Positions 34,812-46,080 are shown, counted from the first letter of the stretch. The stretch is DNA of 64,000 bases from Siphonodentalium dalli (GCA_032622095.1 CP136066.1:3619784-3683783), one strand, 5' to 3'. The notes: generated from the letters alone by a model not told the origin. Numbers and translations are program-made.

Positions 34812-35186
34812 ACTTGAGTGTCCTGAAAATTATCTCTTCACCAGTTCAAAAACTCACTCAACTACTATACCCAAGAAATACTATTACCGCCCATGACCAC
34901 AATGCCGTCTATAGTTAGATGTCGTACCGATGCGCCGTACACATGAACAAAGTTCGAAAGATTTAAAATCTATATAAAAATGAACACATTATTCGATTGA
35001 TACCTATTCACATGTAAGTCACTGGGAGTGCATATGATGTACGAAAGGCGTGTAAATGAAGTGAGCGAGATGTGAGAGAATTGGAAGAATGTAACTTTAT
35101 ATATAATAACATGTACCCTTGTCTGTATTACATTCATTCATTGATGTCTGTTTATTCCAATAAAAAAAATCTATAAAAAAAAAAAA
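32484..35186 (+). mobile_element. 5'-truncated LINE (L1/Tx1-like), with target site duplication
   Basis: Bounded by a 13-bp direct repeat AAAATAGACTTTT (32471-32483 and 35187-35199). The 3' end has AATAAA (35159-35164) followed by an A-rich tail (about 35175-35190). The endonuclease and the start of the reverse transcriptase are missing, the usual result of incomplete target-primed reverse transcription. The 3' untranslated part is 34812-35174. The intact frame and clean duplication suggest a recent insertion, into the TIR element and hence into intron 1 of the lectin gene in antisense orientation. Confidence 0.9.
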
Positions 35187-35808
35187 AAAATAGACTTTTG
35201 ACAACGTAAAACATAAAATCTTAACATATAAATTGAAGGCCAGCCGGGCCAGCTTGAACAATTTCAAATTGTTTTCCAAGTTAATGTTGATCAGCTTGTA
35301 ATGCTAATCAGAGTAACAAAGATTTTATCGTCACTGATATCGTGAGCAAAACAGAAGTGAGATTGGGCTATCCATCCATATGTTATTCCCAATTATTACG
35401 AAGCCTATTACTTCAGGCAGTGGCTGCCATCCTGCCATTACACACTATAACATGTTTCCTCAGTTCTGGTTTCTGAGATGCCCCAAGAAGAATCATGCGG
35501 GTATATCATGATTATGCTTGGTATTATCATTATTCTTTCCGACCCCCCGCCTGAGAAGATGTGCAATTCCTCCGTAGATGGTGAGTATATTGTGGTATCA
35601 ATTCATTGTTGACATTTTATTCATATATAACAATTCCTCCTCCTGTAAATACATGGCGAATTGACTAAAACGATCCTATCGGACAACGTTCGCATGACCC
35701 CAAACGGAACGATAACGCAAACAGGTGTGGGTACTTTCGCACGACGAACGGATCCGACGAACGGATCCGATTATTTTCGCTAATGCATACGCAAGCATGT
35801 GTGGCTAG

Positions 35809-35968
35809 ATTTACAGTCGATTACCGCCGTACTACCGGCGACACCATCATCCTCCGAATCTGACAACGTTTCCCGTTCATCTTCGTCGGAATATAGAACC
35901 GTTTCTAGGTCATACGCAGTATCTTCGTATTGCCAGAACATATCGTTCTTTAACTGTGTTCCTGACAT
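35809..35968 (-). pseudogene. Acidic N-terminal ORF fragment, cut by TIR element
   Basis: Minus-strand ATG at 35968 opens a ~53-codon frame with YSDEDERETLSDSEDDG. It runs into the right TIR of the 31073-35804 element. Removing that element would bring it next to the decayed ORF at 30693-31068 on the same strand, though the join is not in frame. I infer the element inserted into one gene-like unit. Acidic starts like this are common in transposase genes. Family unknown. Confidence 0.35.
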
Positions 35969-36353
35969 AACTCCACTTCCGTGTTTACTTTTCTTTTGTA
36001 TTTGTAAATTGTAGTTTGTTGATAAGATATTTCCGCCGGTGTATTATTCCGAATTATAGGAAGAACGATCCACCTTATACAAGCGAAAATAACAGAGAAT
36101 ACTGTGTGGTTTACACTCGCCACGTTAATAGTTCGTACGTTTATTTGTCTTTTATATGTGTATTGTTCTTAGCTACCTCACGAGAACCATTGGTTGGTGA
36201 ACGCGCGCGAATCCTTCCCATCCCCTCCCTTTTTTAAATACCAGGGCCGCCATCATTAAAATATTTTAAAATAGTTCTTGAATGCATATGTTTCATACAG
36301 CACCATGGCAACTGAGCGGGACCATTTGACCCTGTTTATGCTAAATTGATTAA
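35969..36353. other. No gene recognised
   Basis: Short stretch between the acidic ORF and the first TTAA-flanked element; no identifiable feature. Confidence 0.5.
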
Positions 36354-36824
36354 CCCTTTCAGTGCCAGGTCCGATTTTTTGTATCAACCCATATACCCTG
36401 TGCCAATGCATTATCTTATATATGCGAGTCGACCATAGGTCGCCTCGCATATACAAGAGAATGTATTGGCCTAATAATTTTTCATTATTTATTATTATTT
36501 CTTACAATTATTTACAAGTTTAATATTTTTTTCTTATATTCTTTAACAGACTTATTTTGTAGGTTTAGTGCCAGGGAATCTCACGTTTTTCTTGGGCATC
36601 AAAATTATTACTATGAATACTTGGTGATAGTTTTGAGTTATAACATGCCCCTTATGAATTACCCAGTTTGTTTTTAAATTCGCTATAGTATGCTTAAGCA
36701 TACCCAAAATAATTCAACCAAAAAAAACCCAAACAAAATCTAAAAATAAAATATTGTTTTTTTAGGGACGATTTCACAGAACGTAAATTAGGGCCGATGA
36801 GATCGGCCTGTGGCACTCAAAGGG
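36354..36824. mobile_element. TTAA-flanked inverted-repeat element carrying one 69-bp palindrome
   Basis: TTAA at 36350-36353 and 36825-36828 flank ends beginning CCCTTTCAGTGCCAGG (left) and, reverse complemented, CCCTTTGAGTGCCACAGG (right). TTAA plus CCC ends is the piggyBac hallmark; without transposase the assignment is by ends only. A 69-bp palindrome occupies 36402-36470, followed by AT-rich TTTCTTACAATTATTT sequence. No coding capacity. Confidence 0.75.
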
Positions 36825-36954
36825 TTAACACAGTCAGTTAAATAGTGTGCATTGGAATTGGATGTTACGTTGGACACGACAGACGACAGATAAAACAATG
36901 TGAAGTAGGAGCCATATTTATTTGGGGAAATGTTTATATACTAAGTTCAATTAA

Positions 36955-37394
36955 CCCTTTACCCAACAAAACGGCCAAAACGCCCAAATAAAGCTTCAAC
37001 AGCCTAAAATGTCTTCCGTCTGTCTCAATAACACCATACAAATATGGATATCATTGGAACCGGTTCATTGACCACATTGCGATGGTTACAATTATGCCCT
37101 GTGCCAATGCATTCTCTTATAGATTCGAGTCGACCATAGGTCGCCTCGCATATATAAGAGAATGCATTGGCCTAAAACACTTTTTACCATTTTTTCTTAC
37201 ATTCTTTAATAATTTAATAATTTTGTCTTACATTTTTTAACAATTTTATAATATTGTTCTACATTCTTTGACAATTTTATCATTTTTAATATGTGTGAAG
37301 CCAATGCATTATCTTATATATGCGAGGTGACCTATGGTCGACTCGCATATATAAGATAATCCATTGATACAGGGCCGTTATGTTGGGTAAAGGG
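36955..37394. mobile_element. TTAA-flanked inverted-repeat element with paired 69-bp palindromes, copy 1
   Basis: TTAA at 36951-36954 and 37395-37398. Ends are CCCTTTACCCAACA (left) and TGTTGGGTAAAGGG (right). Two 69-bp palindromes in opposite orientation (37103-37171, 37300-37368) flank a 128-base AT-rich spacer. The arm between the left end and the first palindrome (TCTCAATAACACCATACA, ATATGGATATCATTGGAACC) recurs reverse complemented in the 47420-47810 copy. PiggyBac-like, non-autonomous by its ends. Confidence 0.85.
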
Positions 37395-37479
37395 TTAACA
37401 ACCTATGGTATTTGTTGAACTTATCATCGGAACATTTCTTACGGAATAACTATACATCAGTAATGGTTTAGTAATATTA

Positions 37480-38800
37480 CTATATTTGTTAAAAATACAG
37501 TCATCAGGTGATGGTTGAATCTGGCCAATCGACCAATTTTCAAGGCAAAATTATTTAATTTAATTTTTGCAATTTTAATCGTACTCAATCCGAATTAACC
37601 CTCGCAGATTACTATTTCCTTGACTTCGGAGGTGAAAAATATTTGATTCAAGTCGAGGAACCCACAACGTCAAAGCTCATAGTGATCAGATACCGATTTT
37701 TTAAATCTATCATTTTAATGTTGAGTGGCCCAGCAAACAGCAGACGAGAATACTTTCTCTGACCAAATTGCAGATGGAGATGGATAACTCTAAAATCAAG
37801 TGTTTGTGTGTGTGTGTCAGATGTTTGACAAACCAGCAATATTCGTTGAGCAAAAAGTTGATAAATTTCAGGTTTTTGTCAATGTTATGCTATAATTGAC
37901 TGCGGTTAGCATTATTTTCCAGCAATTAATCGATTCTGTCAACTGAAGCGGCATTTCAAAAAATCTTGTTGTTGTTGGAATCTGATGATTTGGGGACTAC
38001 TGATTCGGATTGAGGACCTTTAAGAGAAAAATATCTTTATTGGATAAATTTACATTTAATACTGGATACATTTTTTTGAAAACGGGGATTTATTGCATAT
38101 TTCACATAGCCACATCTTATTTATTTATAGAGGTTTATGTATGCTTTACTTTCAGCGAGTTACATGGATGGGGCACAATGACTCAATGAAACACATTTTA
38201 TGGCCTGTGGTAGGATCCAACTTCAGTAGATGATAGGCACTTCGAAAAGGAATGAGATAATTTGCCAAATGCCTATTGTTTTGGGGTTGGAGTGGATAAA
38301 TAATTTAGATCAAACAAACTGATGTCATTGTGCAATAGTAGTATGTTCGGGGCGTTTCCTATATGGTTACTACTTAGGGGTGACCCCTCTATTCCAAAAA
38401 ACTTAATGATCGTTGATAATTTTATCTAAAATTACTAATCATGCGGCACATGCTGATTTATTTTAATAATTGCCCGGGAGGAATGACATTAGTATAAGGG
38501 ACGCAAAGCAAAATCCATCACAAAGTCACTTAAATCTTGCCATATCAAAGATGGATCTTCACATTCTATGACACATTATTAATAAAAGGTATTTCATAAT
38601 TTATTAACTGTACTAGTTACTTCCCTATCGCAACAGCAAAAACTTTGTACTGGTGGAATATATCATTCTTGACGGGCATAGATATTCATGGCATGGTCTG
38701 AGAAAATTCTACTAGATTAAACATTTATATGATTGCCTCATTAGTCATGTACATTGATAACTAGAAGGTCGTGACAGTTCATCTAAGTTGACCTGGAATT
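37480..38800 (+). repeat. Dispersed repeat or segmental duplicate, copy 2 (partner 9290-10490)
   Basis: See copy 1 for landmarks. This copy is interrupted by the MITE at 37575-38021 and has a shorter middle. It lies in intron 1 of the lectin gene. Confidence 0.75.
37575..38021 (-). mobile_element. MITE-like element, copy B
   Basis: Ends carry ACTCAATCCGAATT (about 37580) and ATTCGGATTGAGG (about 38002), a terminal inverted repeat. It lies inside copy 2 of the 37480-38800 repeat, where the 9290 copy lacks it, which supports insertion. Its reverse complement aligns to 736-1575. A (TG)n run lies near 37806-37816. No transposase. Confidence 0.7.
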
Positions 38801-40208
38801 ATTATGTTTAGCATATATATTATTCCATCCCAATGTGTCAAGTCGACCATAGCAAGTACGCAGGGGTATATTTAATAATTTTTCGACAAATAGCCACTAG
38901 TTAATATATATGCTAGCCATGCTGATCAAGCTCCCGCTTAATGCTTAAGGTTTAAATCAAGAACACAGTGTTAAAATCATGAATTATTTAATATCTGAGA
39001 ATGATATAACTAATCACCGTGCATTCTAATTATTATATTTAACTTGATGTGTGCATCACAGGAAACATAATTCATACACACAGTCACAGATGGAAAGTTG
39101 GCCCGGAAGCATATCCTCTCGCCAGTCACTGCATTACCTCTGTAGTATGCCGAGACCAAGTGGGATTGGGGGATGTTCTTATTTTCCTTTACTCAACAAG
39201 AAGATAAATGGCTCACTTTGTTATTCACCAATTCACTGGGCTTCACATGTTTGTTACGTCTGTGTGTCGACTGCTCTGTAGATGGCTAGAATTGTATTTT
39301 GACCTGAGTCACAATCACAGTGAGTGGGTGAGGCTGAGCCTGAAGTCCTTGATAACTAAATGTAATAATCTGTAATCACTAAATTGACTGATACAATCCT
39401 AATATTATTATATTAGTAGGCCACATGACCGCTTTCACCGATTTCTGCTTCCACAATTTCCAGCTACACACTACGTACAATGGTTCATGACTGAACTATA
39501 CAGTAATTACTAACTGTCAATAGTAAATGAGTAAATCAGTCAGCTCTAAAATGTGCATTCTCTGATTTCCTTGACCCAAGTTGAGGCTTGACCTGGCAGT
39601 GTTAGATATTAACAATTAATTTTACTATTTAGATAAGTAGTTAGTAGACTGAACAATTTGCCGCTTGAAGTTTCAACTCTAAGCTTAACCAGTCCAGGTG
39701 AAAACATACTTAAAATTTGATAATAACAGAACAAGTCAAATCGCCATGGTGATCAGTCTGCACAGACCAGTCCACATTCCACTCCAGTGAGCTTCATTTT
39801 CATATTTGTTCAGTCACATATTCGTCATTGAGTTTCTTTCCGACTGACTGATTTTCACTTTTAAACTTCAATATCAAAACAAGTTGTTGTTGTTCTTCTT
39901 CTTTGGACTGCTTTGACTCTAAAGTCATTCCAGTAATGAGCTCGTTGTGCTATCATCGCTTGTGCTTTCTCTGTGTTCTTAACGCTTACGTGCTATGATA
40001 CCGTTGTATATTTAAAATACGAGCGATAACAATAACAAGCAATTCAATTTCAAATTTCGCAAATAAGAGAGCGCCACCATTTTGTAACGAAATTACGTCA
40101 TCATTTCCAACGTTGCTATGGCCTGCCAGGGGGCGTAATTTTCAAACTGTAACGGTACGGAATCTGGGGAGGTTTGCCGAATGCTATCCGCCCGTGTCAG
40201 CTCAATCC
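38801..40208. other. Intron 1, upper part; nothing recognised
   Basis: ORF 39051-39281 shows no domain. TCACAGTGAGTGGGTGAG (about 39320) looks like a splice donor, but no coding frame supports it. Confidence 0.45.
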
Positions 40209-40486
40209 ACATTAAGCATTTAATTTTGAATAAGGTTGATTTTGTTTTTCACATTTAATAGTTTTGCTATGGGGAGGCTGATCGAAGAAGAAAAATAAAT
40301 TCGTTTTATTAATTTGTCAATTCTATTCCAACATGGCGGCCACCACTGGGGCCCATAGGTCTGAATCGGCCGGATGTAAAAACAATTTTTTCATGTTGAC
40401 GGAGTATAGAAAATAGTGACGTCACAACTATACTTGCGTCGCTTACGCAATACAGTAACACAACCCTTGGGTTGTGATAAACAACC
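40209..40486 (+). repeat. Dispersed repeat, copy 2 (partner 10531-10824)
   Basis: See copy 1. It ends about 45 bases from the exon 1 donor of the lectin gene. Confidence 0.7.
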
Positions 40487-40532
40487 ACCTGATGGTTGCT
40501 ATAACAAGGGTTAACCAGGGTTGGTAACTAAC

Positions 40533-40815
40533 CTGGTCCGAAGGCTTGACAATCTGTGTCGTTAATCACACCAGCAGACAGACGACACTCGCCACTTCCG
40601 GTGACGTAACAGAATGTGACACACCGCGGGTCAGCCAGGCAGGCGAACGAACAAACGCGCTGATTCGCCAAAACCAATGTCGAAAAGAGAGTGGCGTTTT
40701 CCAGTGGCGTTTTTAAGTTTGTAGCTGCTGTGAACAACATGGAATGAAACTGGCTCTGGATTAACACAAACTCAGAGAAGATCACCGCTAACAAAGCAAT
40801 TGAAGCTGGATTCAT
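40533..40815 (-). CDS. Exon 1 of PAN + C-type lectin-like gene (signal peptide, PAN/apple-like)
   Basis: Start chosen at ATG 40815: the next ~20 residues (MNPASIALLAVIFSEFVLIQ) form a typical secretion signal, and the frame further upstream looks non-coding. A cysteine-rich module follows with VCSFAC, PRC, TFC, GEC and TDC spaced as in PAN/apple domains. The exon ends CCAG then GTTAGT (donor 40532 downward), phase 1, 283 nt. Spliced to exons 2 and 3 it gives a 234-residue secreted protein: signal (1-~20), PAN-like (~45-92), lectin-like (~96-234). PAN domains bind proteins or glycans, so an extracellular recognition role is inferred. The 14.5-kb intron could hide other exons; linkage to exon 2 rests on phase, strand and domain logic. 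Confidence 0.65.
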
Positions 40816-41631
40816 GCTTTTAAAGATTGAGGTAACACTTAAAACAATAGCGCTTGTCTGCCGGTACGTCATGTGGTTGCTGTTCAACGTTGATGAAACG
40901 ATTGCGCATGTCGCGGTGTGCTTTGTAGTTTTATTCGATATTATGGTTACTGGTGTACCATATATGACGCACATTGCATTATGTAAATAATGTGCGATCA
41001 GCAAAACACTCAACGCCGGGGGGGGGACACCACAGGGATGTTGTTTCGCCTTAATACACGGTGAACATGCGCGAATCCCATATTAATATGAATCAACATG
41101 AATCCTGGATATTGACCAGGGCTTATCAATAATCAAAGGGAACCATGCACTGATAATGGACTCAAACAACCGACAACTGCTGTCATGTCTGATTGTTGAT
41201 GTCCTAAGCTGTGTGTGTTACATGGCCATACAATTATAAAACTGCAGATCAATAAGATGGTTCCTCAGATACTTTGCTGATAAGTCAGTTGTTGGCAGTG
41301 TGATATAATATATTTGATTCGAATTGCAAGAATTATGACAAATGTCAAAATAGTTGAAACTTGCTTGTCCTACCTTACAGAGAGCATGTTGATAAAATTA
41401 CCTACATAATATATCCAAAATGACTGATTGGTTCGTGGTGATTTTTGGTGAGCCCTGATCAGTCACTATGTCGATTCATATAATAATGGAAAAATATATT
41501 CTAATTTTGATTGCCAGAAATACTTTGGCATTTCCAAATCACAAAAAAAAGGTTATTAACATCATTCAGACTAAGCACACACATTGGCTATAGACAGAGA
41601 CCGATATAAACGACCTTAACCTGATACACAA
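40816..41631. other. Upstream of lectin exon 1; promoter not resolved
   Basis: A C/G run at 41018-41026 and AT-rich sequence. No clear TATA box or initiator can be assigned on the minus strand. Confidence 0.4.
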
Positions 41632-41826
41632 AGATTAGAACACTTTTTTCTACACTGCATAAAATATGTTCAACAACGTGATGTTTTATTGAACAAACTA
41701 AACTTTGTTTATACCCCTATTGCACAAAATTCGTCTGAATCTTTTAAGATTCTAGAACAAATTCTGAACCCAACAAACCCTAGCGATACTAGATATATCT
41801 GCGATTACATTAAATCATGTGCATAA
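41632..41826 (+). pseudogene. LINE 3' coding fragment
   Basis: A 64-codon frame beginning RLEHFFLHCIKYVQQRDVLL and ending at TAA 41824-41826. The H-F-L-x-C-x-x-Y-x-x-x-R pattern is the usual tail of invertebrate non-LTR ORF2 proteins, part of a C..C..H..C knuckle whose first cysteines are lost. A stop lies just upstream. Different from the 32484 LINE in sequence. No target duplication was found. Confidence 0.55.
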
Positions 41827-42080
41827 TCAACCTAGAACTACAAGGTACACTTCAAAAAACGAATTTAAAAATAACTCAGCAGTACAGTAAACTGTAAAGC
41901 ACATATTTCCAAGCTAGATACTTCGATATTGATTATATAATGTGTTGTTCTGTATCAGTCACTTTGCATGTCATTGTTATATTTTCAGTGTTTGTGTTTA
42001 AATAGTTTGGCTGACACCATTGTAATGGTTTGCTTTCAATAACATCTTGAATCTATAATCCGTTCCACGCAAGTTCACCG

Positions 42081-42535
42081 AAAAGATTGACCGTGGATCA
42101 TAGTGCTCCCAAAACGACTCAGAAAAGATTGACCGTAAATCCTAGTGCTCCAAAGAGGACCCATAAAAGTGTATCCTAGTACCCAAAGAGGACTCAGAGA
42201 AGATTGACCGTGTATCCTAGTACTCCAAAGAGGACTCATAAAAGATTGACGGTGTATCCTAGTGCTCCAAAGAGGACTCAGAAAAGATTGACCGTGGATC
42301 CGAGTTCTCCAAAGAGGACTCATACAAGATTGACCATGTATCCTAGTGCTCCAAAGAGGACTCAGAAAAGATTGACCGTGGATCCGAGTTCTCCAAAGAG
42401 GACTCATAAAAGATTGACCATGTATCCTAGTGCTCCAAAGAGGACTCAGAAAAGATTGACCGTGGATCCGAGTTCTCCAAAGAGGACTCATAAAAGATTG
42501 ACCGTGTATCCTAGTGCTCCAATGAGGACTCATAG
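42081..42535 (+). repeat. 42-bp minisatellite with alternating unit types
   Basis: About eleven units; one is shortened near 42165-42197. Two variants (one with GTGGATCCGAGTTCTCC, one with TATCCTAGTGCTCC) alternate between 42282 and 42491, giving an 84-bp higher-order period. Because 42 is divisible by three, long ORFs exist on both strands (152 and 136 codons). They reflect the period and are not called as genes. Confidence 0.95.
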
Positions 42536-42657
42536 GGTCACCGGCGTTGTGTGTATTTGCTTATCGCACACTTTGTATGTACTCTATGCCAATTGTGTCA
42601 ATTTGTGTGGGTAGATTGTTTGTTAGGCAACGTGCACACAAACAAAGCATTATAATC

Positions 42658-42948
42658 GTCAAATGACAACGAACAGTTTCTTATTGATTATCATTTGCAT
42701 ACAAACTTTCATTTGGGTACTGAAAATGATTGACTCTAGTCCGATGAGTAGACATAATGGACATGCGGTGCACTACCATTAATGTATACATAATACATAG
42801 TTACGAATTGATGTTTTGTGGTATTGTTTGTCGCAATTAAATGCGTTTCGAACCACTGGCTAGTAGCATAATATATTTATTATTTAGTAATAATTATTGC
42901 CGGTACTATCGGGGAACAATTTTGGACTTCTCAAACAACAAGATTACG
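42658..42948 (+). repeat. Dispersed repeat, copy 2 (partner 13187-13490)
   Basis: See copy 1 for landmarks. Confidence 0.75.
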
Positions 42949-43680
42949 TATTAACGTGCCGTCTGATTCTGCAACCCTAAATTATTTCGATTTTTTGAAA
43001 TTTTATTTTCTATCCATCGAATTATTTTCAGCCAGGCACAAATTTCACTATATATACGAAAATGCGCGGATGTCACAATGTAATTTGTGAGATCGCATTT
43101 AGCCATGTGTGGAAATTATTCGCGGAATAAAAGATGACAATATTGACGGTATATTGTGATAGATGTCATGCGGATACATAGGCACAATTACTTCCGAATC
43201 AGTAATAATGTGTCAACTTAGACAAGTCTTAATACCATGCCAATCACACTTGAAAGAACAAGTTTTTGTGTAACCATTCTTGTGGAATTTGTGTTGAAAC
43301 GGGCTTGGGAAAGTGCAGTTCGAATCAGGCATCGTCATATATGAAATTCGAGGTGCAGAAACTAGATTTGAAAACTGAAAGCGTGATTTATCTGAGCGTT
43401 GATGTGTGACTTCCGTAACTCAAATCAGATATTGCTGTTTCGTGTGGTTGGGCCAAATGCAAGACGCCAAGGTTGTTAAACAATGTTAGGTTTCAACCTG
43501 TATTAGAACAACACATACTAGTACTATGTCACATGTAAATGGATACATCCACATGCATGGGATATATGGAAATACATAATGCACAAAGCACGTCCGTATG
43601 GATGCGACCAAATGCTACATAATGCAAATTCAATAAATGGCAACTAAGAAAGAATACACAAGGAAGACGTTAAATTCAAC
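42949..43680. other. No gene recognised
   Basis: Nothing identifiable apart from short AT-rich ORFs. Confidence 0.5.
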
Positions 43681-44876
43681 TACACTCTTAGAACCAGAAG
43701 TCCTTCCGAGAACCCAAAAAGGTTCTTCACCTTGTCACAATAGGAGCACCTTATTTGGTGCTTCGAAGGACCCCATCATAAGGTTCTACTGAAGAACCAT
43801 ATCATAAGGTTCAACAGAAGAACCCCAAGATGGTTCTTAAGGGAACCATAATATGAACATGGTTCTTCAGGGAACCTTTATAAGAACCCCATATGGTACT
43901 TCGGAGGACACAATCATAAGGGTCACACGAGGTTTCTCCAGAAAACCGTTCATATATCAGAACAGGGTTCGTAAGGGATCCATAATCTACCCCAACAGAG
44001 AACTTCAGAGAACCTGTAAGATGGAATAGCGTACGATGATAATATAGTATGTTTGCGCTCTTGCGTATATCGCGACATTCAGTGCACTTTGAGGTGTTTT
44101 ATAATAACTAATAGATTGTCATAATATTGAAGCATTTGGGGAATGATATATACAAGGCAGCTTATACCTACACGTTCCATATACAATTCGCTTAATTTTG
44201 GTGTGATTCATATTCTTGAATACCAGAAGGTGGTGAATTAGTCTGCACTTTAACATATATTTATGTGTATTTTACGATTATCACACGAGGGTTCTTCAGA
44301 GAACCTATCATATATCAGAACATGGTTCTTAAGGGAACCATAATCTATCCCAACATGGTTCTTTAGAGAACCTTTATAAGAACTCCAGATGGAATAGCGT
44401 ACGATGATAATATAGAATGTTTTCTTCTTGCGTATATCGCGACATTCCGTAAACTATAATGGTCTGAGTGCACTGCCTGTGGTTTTTACCCTTAGATAGC
44501 AAGTTTTGGCTCAATTGGTCGAGCTGTTTTCGAGTTTATAAAGGACACACACACACGAAAGTATCGAAATATATAGTAGAGTACTATTACTATTATACAT
44601 TACTATTCCCCAACCATGCGAACAAACACATACTCCTCCTTTCTCTCTGGTTGATGTTTTATTCATGTTCATCACTCAATTCGGCTCCATGGTACATGTA
44701 ACAACTGCATTATTGTTTGGTCATGAACCCTTCAGCATCCAAAAGAACCCTAGTCAAACACCGACGAACCCTATCGATCACAGAGAACCTTTTCTGACAC
44801 CGAGGAACCTATGGGTTCTTAAGAGAACCCTTGAGTTCTTCAAAGAACCACAAAGAACCCTTATTTCTTAGAGTGT
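43681..44876. mobile_element. GGTTCTT/AAGAACC-rich TIR element
   Basis: Outer ends TACACTCTTAGAA (43681) and TTCTTAGAGTGTA (44864-44876) are inverted repeats with one mismatch, flanked by TA. Inside, three blocks (43690-43995, 44288-44390, 44727-44872) are dense with short inverted repeats of GGTTCTT...AAGAACC type. A segment with ATGGAATAGCGTACGATGAT and CTTGCGTATATCGCGACATT is present twice (about 44022-44085 and 44391-44453). No transposase. Probably a MITE with internal duplications. Confidence 0.6.
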
Positions 44877-45784
44877 ATCCGAACGAGACACTTTAGTAGT
44901 TGACTTTACATGTATAATACGAACACAATGGTATAAACGTGTGGTCCTTCCAAACTATAAACACACCACAATTGAAATCAACTTATCAAATAGTATACAG
45001 TATACCACAACAAATGTCACTAAAGAACACAGATGTATGCATCACGATAGCTCGGTGTCATATGAAGATAGAAACCAGCCGGGTGAATTATCATCAGAAT
45101 CGATAGTATTCCAATCCGTATCACCTGAGTAAGCAAATGAAACAGAATCAGTATCATTCACTCGTGGTCTGTCTGGTATTCTAAGTATGCCTTCGTAACA
45201 CTTACACGTTGGTGGGCATATTTGTGGCCGATGTGAGTAGGAAAGTATGAAAGTTGTGTTCGAATTCAGTTGTCGACGGTGAAAGTGCGAAAGTTTGAGC
45301 GGTTATCGTTCAGTTCGAAAATGTGGTCTTCACCAACGGTACCAACAACAACGCCAGCGATTTCAACGTAGTGATATGACATTCATTGAGCGTGAATCAG
45401 ATCCACGTCTACTACACGTGTACGAATCCACATATAATTACATTGATGATGCACAGTCGAAATCGTTATGACTCCCATCACTCTCACAGCTATATACATA
45501 TAGATTGCATCTGAACAGTATTGGAATATTCAATATCAGGAATAAAGGATTTGATTTACGAGAAATTCGGTCACAGTTGAATCACACTCTATCACCGCGT
45601 GATACAATTGTCACCGTCGATCAAATCCGAACAAACACTAATTTGGTGGGAGTCAAATCGGACAGGGAATCTTTAAGACACATATAACAACTATCTCCCA
45701 AATCTTAATCATGTCACGGATGCTATAATAATTATATGGTACTTTGAACATGAGAAAATGTGTTATAATCCGAGTTTGATGCCT
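44877..45784. other. No gene recognised
   Basis: Small ORFs (44941-45132, 45505-45687) without domain features; no repeats noted. Confidence 0.5.
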
Positions 45785-46080
45785 TCAAATCCTTCAAACT
45801 CGACTGAAAGCTAAAGAACTCGACTGACAACCAACCAAGCACGACTGATATCCCTCCGAGTTGGGTTGATAAGAAATCAAAATCGAATGATAACCCTCCA
45901 ATCCTACTGAGAACCCTTCAAACGCGGCTTTTAAACCACCAACCTCGGCTGATAGACCACAAAACTCGACCGACAAACCACCAAACTCGGTTAATAACCC
46001 TCCAAACTCGGCTGATAACCATCCAAACTCGACTGATATCAATCCAATGTCGGCTCATAACTATCCAAACTCGACTCCAA
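45785..46080. repeat. 21-bp minisatellite
   Basis: Imperfect 21-bp units of the form CCAAACTCGGCTGATAACCAT, about 13-14 copies. The seven-codon period gives a spurious minus-strand ORF (45794-46042) with an EFGGLSA repeat. Confidence 0.9.

Larger units (their letters stand above)
31073..35804. mobile_element. TIR transposon interrupted by hAT and LINE insertions
   Basis: CTAGCCACACATG and the bases after it (31069-31092) and their reverse complement (35785-35808) agree at 23 of 24 positions, facing inward. Subterminal sequence on both sides is rich in CGGATCCG / TCGGACGG-like motifs. CTAG is present at both junctions and could be a target duplication or part of the TIR. Without the hAT and LINE insertions about 1.4 kb remains, containing a MADF-like ORF (31351) and no visible transposase. 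MADF/SANT partners are known in PIF/Harbinger elements, so that superfamily is a guess; the boundary bases do not give a clean 3-bp duplication. Confidence 0.55.

Noticed and set aside
42075-42614. 152- and 136-codon ORFs as proteins with 14-residue repeats
   Set aside because: They lie exactly on the 42-bp minisatellite, exist on both strands, and have no signal, domain or splice context.
45794-46042. EFGGLSA-repeat protein
   Set aside because: Product of the 21-bp minisatellite.
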